From Elmis aenea (taxonomy: Eukaryota > Arthropoda > Insecta > Coleoptera > Elmidae): DNA of 64,000 nucleotides. Below, piece by piece: positions 31,835 to 43,800 of the stretch (position 1 is its first letter; every line of letters begins with the position of its first letter). The position numbers and the translations under genes were made by a program. The stretch is taken from the NCBI GenBank assembly GCA_947652605.1, contig OX393577.1, positions 6,634,868 through 6,698,867 on the forward strand, read 5' to 3'. The notes under the pieces were generated by a model that saw nothing but the letters and a program-made list of their open reading frames with translations, did no database searches and had not been told where the DNA came from.

Positions 31835-34800
31835 TTAGCCCTCAAATAAGTTTTTAATTTTTCGTGAAAAATGGGAAAAGTGCAAAGACTATAGCCTTTG
31901 CACTTTTCCCATTTTTGACCAAAATATCGATTTTCTTAAAACTAATGCAAATGGCTTCTCACTTCTTAAACTTGTCATTTATGGCCTAATTAATGATTAT
32001 TAGCCCTCGAATACCTTTTTTAATTTTTCGTGAAAAATGGGAAAAGTGCAAAGACTATAGCCTTTGCACTTTTCCCATTTTTGACCAAAATATCGATTTT
32101 CTTAAAACTAATGCAAATGACTTCTCACTTCTTAAACATGTCATTTATGGCCTAATTAATGATTATAGCCCTCGAATAACTTTTTTAATTCTTCGTGAAA
32201 AATGGGAAAAGTGCAAAGACTATAGCCTTTGCACTTTTCCCATTTTTGACCAAAATATCGATTTTCTTAAAACTAATGCAAATGGCTTCTCACTTCTTAA
32301 ACATGTCATTTATGGCCTAATTAATGATTATAGCCCTCGAATAACTTTTTTAATTTTTCGTGAAAAATGGGAAAAGTGCAAAGACTATAGCCTTTGCACT
32401 TTTCCCATTTTTGACCAAAATATCGATTTTCTTAAAACTAATGCAAATGGCTTCTCACTTCTTAAACATGTCATTTATGGCCTAATTAATGATTATAGCC
32501 CTCGAATAACTTCTTTAATTTTTCGTGAAAAATGGGAAAAGTGCAAAGGCTATAGTCTTTGCACTTTTCCCATTTTTGACCATAATATCGATTTTCTTAA
32601 AACTAATGCAAATGGCTTCTCACTTCTTAAACATGTCATTTATGGCCTAATTAATGATTATAGCCCTCGAATAACTTTTTTAATTTTTCGTGAAAAATGG
32701 GAAAAGTGCAAAGACTATATCGATTTTCTTAAAACTAATGCAAATGGCTTCTCACTTCTTATACATGTCATTTATGGCCGAATTAATGATTATTAGCCCT
32801 CAAATAACTTTTTTAATTTTTCGTGAAAAATGGGAAAAGTGCAAAGACTATAGCCTTTGCACTTTTCCCATTTTTGACCAAAATATCGATTTTCTTAAAA
32901 CTAATGCAAATGGCTTCTCACTTCTTAAACATGTCATTTATGGCCTAATTAATGATTATAGCCCTCGAATAACTTTTTTAATTTTTCGTGAAAAATGGGA
33001 AAAGTGCAAAGGCTATAGTCTTTGCACTTTTCCCATTTTTGACCAAAATATCGATTTTCTTAAAACTAATGCAAATGGCTTCTCACTTCTTAAACATGTC
33101 ATTTATGGCCTAATTAATGATTATAGCCCTCGAATAACTTTTTTAATTTTTCGTGAAAAATGGGAAAAGTGCAAAGACTATAGCCTTTGCACTTTTCCCA
33201 TTTTTGACCAAAATATCGATTTTCTTAAAACTAATGCAAATGGCTTCTCACTTCTTAAACATGTCATTTATGGCCTAATTAATGATTATAGCCCTCGAAT
33301 AACTTTTTTAATTTTTCGTGAAAAATGGGAAAAGTGCAAAGACTATAGCCTTTGCACTTTTCCCATTTTTGACCAAAATATCGATTTTCTTAAAACTAAT
33401 GCAAATGGCTTCTCACTTCTTAAACATGTCATTTATGGCCTAATTAATGATTATAGCCCTCGAATAACTTTTTTAATTTTTCGTGAAAAATGGGAAAAGT
33501 GCAAAGACTATAGCCTTTGCACTTTTCCCATTTTTGACCAAAATATCGATTTTCTTAAAACTAATGCAAATGGCTTCTCACTTCTTAAACATGTCATTTA
33601 TGGCCTAATTAATGATTATAGCCCTCGAATGACTTTTTTAATTTTTCGTGAAAAATGGGAAAAGTGCAAAGACTATAGCCTTTGCACTTTTCCCATTTTT
33701 GACCAAAATATCGATTTTCTTAAAACTAATGCAAATGGCTTCTCACTTCTTAAACATGTCATTTATGGCCTAATTAATGATTAATAGCCCTCGAATAACT
33801 TTTTTAATTTTTCGTGAAAAATGGGAAAAGTGCAAAGACTATAGCCTTTGCACTTTTCCCATTTTTGACCAAAATATCGATTTTCTTAAAACTAATGCAA
33901 ATGTCTTCTCACTTCTTAAACATGTCATTTATGGCCTAATTAATGATTATAGCCCTCGAATAACTTTTTTAATTTTTCGTGAAAAATGGGAAAAGTGCAA
34001 AGACTATAGCCTTTGCACTTTTCCCATTTTTGACCAAAATATCGATTTTCTTAAAACTAATGCAAATGGCTTCTCACTTCTTAAACATGTCATTTATGGC
34101 CTAATTAATGATTATAGCCCTCGAATAACTTTTTTAATTTTTCGTGAAAAATGGGAAAAGTGCAAAGACTATAGCCTTTGCACTTTTCCCATTTTTGACC
34201 AAAATATCGATTTTCTTAAAACTAATGCAAATGGCTTCTCACTTCTTAAACATGTCATTTATGGCCTAATTAATGATTATAGCCCTCGATTTTTAATTTT
34301 TCGTGAAAAATGGGAAAAGTGCAAAGACTATAGCCTTTGCACTTTTCCCATTTTTGACCAAAATATCGATTTTCTTAAAACTAATGCAAATGGCTTCTCA
34401 CTTCTTAAACATGTCATTTATGGCCTAATTAATGATTATAGCCCTCGAATAACTTTTTTAATTTTTCGTGAAAAATGGGAAAAGTGCAAAGACTATAGCC
34501 TTTGCACTTTTCCCATTTTTGACCAAAATATCGATTTTCTTAAAACTAATGCAAATGGCTTCTCACTTCTTAAACATGTCATTTATGGCCTAATTAATGA
34601 TTATAGCCCTCGAATAACTTTTTTAATTTTTCGTGAAAAATGGGAAAAGTGCAAAGGCTATAGTCTTTGCACTTTTCCCATTTTTGACCAAAATATCGAT
34701 TTTCGTAAAACTAATGCAAATGGCTTCTCACTTCTTAAACATGTCATTTATGGCCTAATTAATGATTATAGCCCTCGAATGACTTTTTTAATTTTTCGTG

Positions 34801-37800
34801 AAAAATGGGAAAAGTGCAAAGACTATAGCCTTTGCACTTTTCCCATTTTTGACCAAAATATCGATTTTCTTAAAACTAATGCAAATGGCTTCTCACTTCT
34901 TAAACATGTCATTTATGGCCTAATTAATGATTATAGCCCTCGAATAACTTTTTTAATTTTTCGTGAAAAATGGGAAAAGTGCAAAGACTATAGCCTTTGC
35001 ACTTTTCCCATTTTTGACCAAAATATCGATTTTCTTAAAACTAATGCAAATGGCTTCTCACTTCTTAAACATGTCATTTATGGCCTAATTAATGATTATA
35101 GCCCTCGAATAACTTTTTTAATTTTTCGTGAAAAATGGGAAAAGTGCAAAGGCTATAGTCTTTGCACTTTTCCCATTTTTGACCAAAATATCGATTTTCG
35201 TAAAACTAATGCAAATGGCTTCTCACTTCTTAAACATGTCATTTATGGCCTAATTAATGATTATAGCCCTCGAATGACTTTTTTAATTTTTCGTGAAAAA
35301 TGGGAAAAGTGCAAAGACTATAGCCTTTGCACTTTTCCCATTTTTGACCAAAATATCGATTTTCTTAAAACTAATGCAAATGGCTTCTCACTTCTTAAAC
35401 ATGTCATTTATGGCCTAATTAATGATTATAGCCCTCGAATAACTTTTTTAATTTTTCGTGAAAAATGGGAAAAGTGCAAAGGCTATAGTCTTTGCACTTT
35501 TCCCATTTTTGACCAAAATATCGATTTTCTTAAAACTAATGCAAATGGCTTCTCACTTCTTAAACATGTCATTTATGGCCTAATTAATGATTATAGCCCT
35601 CGAATGACTTTTTTAATTTTTCGTGAAAAATGGGAAAAGTGCAAAGACTATAGCCTTTGCACTTTTCCCATTTTTGACCAAAATATCGATTTTCTTAAAA
35701 CTAATGCAAATGGCTTCTCACTTCTTAAACATGTCATTTATGGCCTAATTAATGATTATAGCCCTCGAATAACTTTTTTAATTTTTCGTGAAAAATGGGA
35801 AAAGTGCAAAGACTATAGCCTTTGCACTTTTCCCATTTTTGACCAAAATATCGATTTTCTTAAAACTAATGCAAATGGCTTCTCACTTCTTAAACATGTC
35901 ATTTATGGCCTAATTAATGATTATAGCCCTCGAATAACTTTTTTAATTTTTCGTGAAAAATGGGAAAAGTGCAAAGGCTATAGTCTTTGCACTTTTCCCA
36001 TTTTTGACCAAAATATCGATTTTCTTAAAACTAATGCAAATGGCTTCTCACTTCTTAAACATGTCATTTATGGCCTAATTAATGATTATAGCCCTCGAAT
36101 AACTTTTTTAATTTTTCGTGAAAAATGGGAAAAGTGCAAAGACTATAGCCTTTGCACTTTTCCCATTTTTGACCAAAATATCGATTTTCTTAAAACTAAT
36201 GCAAATGGCTTCTCACTTCTTAAACATGTCATTTATGGCCTAATTAATGATTATAGCCCTCGAATAACTTTTTTAATTTTTCGTGAAAAATGGGAAAAGT
36301 GCAAAGACTATAGCCTTTGCACTTTTCCCATTTTTGACCAAAATATCGATTTTCTTAAAACTAATGCAAATGGCTTCTCACTTCTTAAACATGTCATTTA
36401 TGGCCTAATTAATGATTATAGCCCTCGATTTTTAATTTTTCGTGAAAAATGGGAAAAGTGCAAAGACTATAGCCTTTGCACTTTTCCCATTTTTGACCAA
36501 AATATCGATTTTCTTAAAACTAATGCAAATGGCTTCTCACTTCTTAAACATGTCATTTATGGCCTAATTAATGATTATAGCCCTCGAATAACTTTTTTAA
36601 TTTTTCGTGAAAAATGGGAAAAGTGCAAAGACTATAGCCTTTGCACTTTTCCCATTTTTGACCAAAATATCGATTTTCTTAAAACTAATGCAAATGGCTT
36701 CTCACTTCTTATACATGTCATTTATGGCCGAATTAATGATTATTAGCCCTCAAATAACTTTTTTAATTTTTCGTGAAAAATGGGAAAAGTGCAAAGACTA
36801 TATAGCCTTTGCACTTTTCCCATTTTTGACCAAAATATCGATTTTCTTAAAACTAATGCAAATGGCTTCTCACTTCTTAAACATGTCATTTATGGCCTAA
36901 TTAATGATTAATAGCCCTCGAATAACTTTTTTAATTTTTCGTGAAAAATGGGAAAAGTGCAAAGACTATAGCCTTTGCACTTTTCCCATTTTTGACCAAA
37001 ATATCGATTTTCGTAAAACTAATGCAAATGGCTTCTCACTTCTTAAACATGTCATTTATGGCCTAATTAATGATTATAGCCCTCGAATGACTTTTTTAAT
37101 TTTTCGTGAAAAATGGGAAAAGTGCAAAGACTATAGCCTTTGCACTTTTCCCATTTTTGACCAAAATATCGATTTTCTTAAAACTAATGCAAATGGCTTC
37201 TCACTTCTTAAACATGTCATTTATGGCCTAATTAATGATTATAGCCCTCGAATAACTTTTTTAATTTTTCGTGAAAAATGGGAAAAGTGCAAAGACTATA
37301 GCCTTTGCACTTTTCCCATTTTTGACCAAAATATCGATTTTCTTAAAACTAATGCAAATGGCTTCTCACTTCTTAAACATGTCATTTATGGCCTAATTAA
37401 TGATTATAGCCCTCGAATAACTTTTTTAATTTTTCGTGAAAAATGGGAAAAGTGCAAAGACTATAGCCTTTGCACTTTTCCCATTTTTGACCAAAATATC
37501 GATTTTCTTAAAACTAATGCAAATGGCTTCTCACTTCTTAAACATGTCATTTATGGCCTAATTAATGATTATAGCCCTCGAATAACTTTTTTAATTTTTC
37601 GTGAAAAATGGGAAAAGTGCAAAGACTATAGCCTTTGCACTTTTCCCATTTTTGACCAAAATATCGATTTTCTTAAAACTAATGCAAATGGCTTCTCACT
37701 TCTTAAACATGTCATTTATGGCCTAATTAATGATTATAGCCCTCGAATGACTTTTTTAATTTTTCGTGAAAAATGGGAAAAGTGCAAAGACTATAGCCTT

Positions 37801-40800
37801 TGCACTTTTCCCATTTTTGACCAAAATATCGATTTTCTTAAAACTAATGCAAATGGCTTCTCACTTCTTAAACATGTCATTTATGGCCTAATTAATGATT
37901 ATAGCCCTCGAATAACTTTTTTAATTTTTCGTGAAAAATGGGAAAAGTGCAAAGACTATAGCCTTTGCACTTTTCCCATTTTTGACCAAAATATCGATTT
38001 TCTTAAAACTAATGCAAATGCTCACTTCTTAAACATGTCATTTATGGCCTAATTAATGATTAATAGCCCTCGAATAACTTTTTTAATTTTTCGTGAAAAA
38101 TGGGAAAAGTGCAAAGACTATAGCCTTTGCACTTTTCCCATTTTTGACCAAAATATCGATTTTCTTAAAACTAATGCAAATGGCTTCTCACTTCTTAAAC
38201 ATGTCATTTATGGCCTAATTAATGATTATAGCCCTCGAATAACTTTTTTAATTTTTCGTGAAAAATGGGAAAAGTGCAAAGGCTATAAGTCTTTGCACTT
38301 TTCCCATTTTTGACCAAAATATCGATTTTCTTAAAACTAATGCAAATGGCTTCTCACTTCTTAAACATGTCATTTATGGCCTAATTAATGATTATAGCCC
38401 TCGAATAACTTTTTTAATTTTTCGTGAAAAATGGGAAAAGTGCAAAGGCTATAGTCTTTGCACTTTTCCCATTTTTGACCAAAATATCGATTTTCTTAAA
38501 ACTAATGCAAATGGCTTCTCACTTCTTAAACATGTCATTTATGGCCTAATTAATGATTATAGCCCTCGAATAACTTTTTTAATTTTTCGTGAAAAATGGG
38601 AAAAGTGCAAAGACTTATAGCCTTTGCACTTTTCCCATTTTTGACCAAAATATCGATTTTCTTAAAACTAATGCAAATGGCTTCTCACTTCTTAAACATG
38701 TCATTTATGGCCTAATTAATGATTATAGCCCTGGAATAACTTTTTTAATTTTTCGTGAAAAATGGGAAAAGTGCAAAGACTATAGCCTTTGCACTTTTCC
38801 CATTTTTGACCAAAATATCGATTTTCTTAAAACTAATGCAAATGGCTTCTCACTTCTTAAACATGTCATTTATGGCCTAATTAATGATTATAGCCCTCGA
38901 ATAACTTTTTTAATTTTTCGTGAAAAATGGGAAAAGTGCAAAGACTATAGCCTTTGCACTTTTCCCATTTTTGACCATAATATCGATTTTCTTAAAACTA
39001 ATGCAAATGGCTTCTCACTTCTTAAACATGTCATTTATGGCCTAATTAATGATTATAGCCCTCGAATAACTTTTTTAATTTTTCGTGAAAAATGGGAAAA
39101 GTGCAAAGACTATAGCCTTTGCACTTTTCCCATTTTTGACCATAATATCGATTTTCTTAAAACTAATGCAAATGGCTTCTCACTTCTTATACATGTCATT
39201 TATGGCCGAATTAATGATTATTAGCCCTCAAATAACTTTTTTAATTTTTCGTGAAAAATGGGAAAAGTGCAAAGACTATAGCCTTTGCACTTTTCCCATT
39301 TTTGACCAAAATATCGATTTTCTTAAAACTAATGCAAATGGCTTCTCACTTCTTAAACATGTCATTTATGGCCTAATTAATGATTATAGCCCTCGAATAA
39401 CTTTTTTAATTTTTCGTGAAAAATGGGAAAAGTGCAAAGACTATAGCCTTTGCACTTTTCCCATTTTTGACCAAAATATCGATTTTCTTAAAACTAATGC
39501 AAATGGCTTCTCACTTCTTAAACATGTCATTTATGGCCTAATTAATGATTATAGCCCTCGAATAACTTTTTTAATTTTTCGTGAAAAATGGGAAAAGTGC
39601 AAAGACTATAGCCTTTGCACTTTTCCCATTTTTGACCAAAATATCGATTTTCTTAAAACTAATGCAAATGGCTTCTCACTTCTTAAACATGTCATTTATG
39701 GCCTAATTAATGATTATAGCCCTCGAATGACTTTTTTAATTTTTCGTGAAAAATGGGAAAAGTGCAAAGACTATAGCCTTTGCACTTTTCCCATTTTTGA
39801 CCAAAATATCGATTTTCTTAAAACTAATGCAAATGGCTTCTCACTTCTTAAACATGTCATTTATGGCCTAATTAATGATTATAGCCCTTAAATAACTTTT
39901 TTAATTTTTCGTGAAAAATGGGAAAAGTGCAAAGACTATAGCCTTTGCACTTTTCCCATTTTTGACCAAAATATCGATTTTCTTAAAACTAATGCAAATG
40001 GCTTCTCACTTCTTAAACATGTCATTTATGGCCTAATTAATGATTATAGCCCTCGAATAACTTTTTTAATTTTTCGTGAAAAATGGGAAAAGTGCAAAGA
40101 CTATAGCCTTTGCACTTTTCCCATTTTTGACCATAATATCGATTTTCTTAAAACTAATGCAAATGGCTTCTCACTTCTTAAACATGTCATTTATGGCCTA
40201 ATTAATGATTATAGCCCTCGAATGACTTTTTTAATTTTTCGTGAAAAATGGGAAAAGTGCAAAGACTATAGCCTTTGCACTTTTCCCATTTTTGACCAAA
40301 ATATCGATTTTCTTAAAACTAATGCAAATGGCTTCTCATTTCTTAAACATATCATTTATGGCCTAATTAATGATTATAGCCCTCGAATAACTTTTTTAAT
40401 TTTTCGTGAAAAATGGGAAAAGTGCAAAGACTATAGCCTTTGCACTTTTCCCATTTTTGACCATAATATCGATTTTCTTAAAACTAATGCAAATGGCTTC
40501 TCACTTCTTATACATGTCATTTATGGCCGAATTAATGATTATAGCCCTCGAATAACTTTTTTAATTTTTCGTGAAAAATGGGAAAAGTGCAAAGACTATA
40601 GCCTTTGCACTTTTCCCATTTTTGACCAAAATATCGATTTTCTTAAAACTAATGCAAATGGCTTCTCATTTCTTAAACATATCATTTATGGCCTAATTAA
40701 TGATTATAGCCCTCGAATAACTTTTTTAATTTTTCGTGAAAAATGGGAAAAGTGCAAAGACTATAGCCTTTGCACTTTTCCCATTTTTGACCAAAATATC

Positions 40801-43800
40801 GATTTTCTTAAAACTAATGCAAATGGCTTCTCACTTCTTAAACATGTCATTTATGGCCTAATTAATGATTATAGCCCTCGAATAACTTTTTTAATTTTTC
40901 GTGAAAAATGGGAAAAGTGCAAAGACTATAGCCTTTGCACTTTTCCCATTTTTGACCATAATATCGATTTTCTTAAAACTAATGCAAATGGCTTCTCACT
41001 TCTTAAACATGTCATTTATGGCCTAATTAATGATTATAGCCCTCGAATAACTTTTTTAATTTTTCGTGAAAAATGGGAAAAGTGCAAAGACTATAGCCTT
41101 TGCACTTTTCCCATTTTTGACCATAATATCGATTTTCTTAAAACTAATGCAAATGGCTTCTCACTTCTTATACATGTCATTTATGGCCGAATTAATGATT
41201 ATTAGCCCTCAAATAACTTTTTTAATTTTTCGTGAAAAATGGGAAAAGTGCAAAGACTATAGCCTTTGCACTTTTCCCATTTTTGACCATAATATCGATT
41301 TTCTTAAAACTAATGCAAATGGCTTCTCACTTCTTAAACATGTCATTTATGGCCTAATTAATGATTATAGCCCTCGAATAACTTTTTTAATTTTTCGTGA
41401 AAAATGGGAAAAGTGCAAAGACTATAGCCTTTGCACTTTTCCCATTTTTGACCATAATATCGATTTTCTTAAAACTAATGCAAATGGCTTCTCACTTCTT
41501 ATACATGTCATTTATGGCCGAATTAATGATTATTAGCCCTCAAATAACTTTTTTAATTTTTCGTGAAAAATGGGAAAAGTGCAAAGACTATAGCCTTTGC
41601 ACTTTTCCCATTTTTGACCAAAATATCGATTTTCTTAAAACTAATGCAAATGGCTTCTCATTTCTTAAACATGTCATTTATGGCCTAATTAATGATTATA
41701 GCCCTCGAATAACTTTTTTAATTTTTCGTGAAAAATGGGAAAAGTGCAAAGACTATAGCCTTTGCACTTTTCCCATTTTTGACCAAAATATCGATTTTCT
41801 TAAAACTAATGCAAATGGCTTCTCACTTCTTAAACATGTCATTTATGGCCTAATTAATGATTATAGCCCTCGAATAACTTTTTTAATTTTTCGTGAAAAA
41901 TGGGAAAAGTGCAAAGACTATAGCCTTTGCACTTTTCCCATTTTTGACCATAATATCGATTTTCTTAAAACTAATGCAAATGGCTTCTCACTTCTTATAC
42001 ATGTCATTTATGGCCGAATTAATGATTATTAGCCCTCAAATAACTTTTTTAATTTTTCGTGAAAAATGGGAAAAGTGCAAAGACTATAGCCTTTGCACTT
42101 TTCCCATTTTTGACCAAAATATCGATTTTCTTAAAACTAATGCAAATGGCTTCTCACTTCTTAAACATGTCATTTATGGCCTAATTAATGATTATAGCCC
42201 TCGAATAACTTTTTTAATTTTTCGTGAAAAATGGGAAAAGTGCAAAGACTATAGCCTTTGCACTTTTCCCATTTTTGACCAAAATATCGATTTTCTTAAA
42301 ACTAATGCAAATGGCTTCTCATTTCTTAAACATGTCATTTATGGCCTAATTAATGATTATAGCCCTCGAATAACTTTTTTAATTTTTCGTGAAAAATGGG
42401 AAAAGTGCAAAGACTATAGCCTTTGCACTTTTCCCATTTTTGACCAAAATATCGATTTTCTTAAAACTAATGCAAATGGCTTCTCACTTCTTAAACATGT
42501 CATTTATGGCCTAATTAATGATTATAGCCCTCGAATAACTTTTTTAATTTTTCGTGAAAAATGGGAAAAGTGCAAAGACTATAGCCTTTGCACTTTTCCC
42601 ATTTTTGACCAAAATATCGATTTTCTTAAAACTAATGCAAATGGCTTCTCACTGCTTAAACATGTCATTTATGGCCTAATTAATGATTATAGCCCTCGAA
42701 TAACTTTTTTAATTTTTCGTGAAAAATGGGAAAAGTGCAAAGACTATAGCCTTTGCACTTTTCCCATTTTTGACCAAAATATCGATTTTCTTAAAACTAA
42801 TGCAAATGGCTTCTCACTTCTTAAACATGTCATTTATGGCCTAATTAATGATTATAGCCCTCGAATGACTTTTTTAATTTTTCGTGAAAAATGGGAAAAG
42901 TGCAAAGACTATAGCCTTTGCACTTTTCCCATTTTTGACCAAAATATCGATTTTCTTAAAACTAATGCAAATGGCTTCTCATTTCTTAAACATGTCATTT
43001 ATGGCCTAATTAATGATTATAGCCCTCGAATAACTTTTTTAATTTTTCGTGAAAAATGGGAAAAGTGCAAAGACTATAGCCTTTGCACTTTTCCCATTTT
43101 TGACCAAAATATCGATTTTCTTAAAACTAATGCAAATGGCTTCTCATTTCTTAAACATGTCATTTATGGCCTAATTAATGATTATAGCCCTCGAATAACT
43201 TTTTTAATTTTTCGTGAAAAATGGGAAAAGTGCAAAGACTATAGCCTTTGCACTTTTCCCATTTTTGACCAAAATATCGATTTTCTTAAAACTAATGCAA
43301 ATGGCTTCTCACTTCTTAAACATGTCATTTATGGCCTAATTAATGATTATAGCCCTCGAATAACTTTTTTAATTTTTCGTGAAAAATGGGAAAAGTGCAA
43401 AGACTATAGCCTTTGCACTTTTCCCATTTTTGACCATAATATCGATTTTCTTAAAACTAATGCAAATGGCTTCTCACTTCTTATACATGTCATTTATGGC
43501 CGAATTAATGATTATTAGCCCTCAAATAACTTTTTTAATTTTTCGTGAAAAATGGGAAAAGTGCAAAGACTATAGCCTTTGCACTTTTCCCATTTTTGAC
43601 CAAAATATCGATTTTCTTAAAACTAATGCAAATGGCTTCTCACTTCTTAAACATGTCATTTATGGCCTAATTAATGATTATAGCCCTCGAATAACTTTTT
43701 TAATTTTTCGTGAAAAATGGGAAAAGTGCAAAGACTATAGCCTTTGCACTTTTCCCATTTTTGACCAAAATATCGATTTTCTTAAAACTAATGCAAATGG

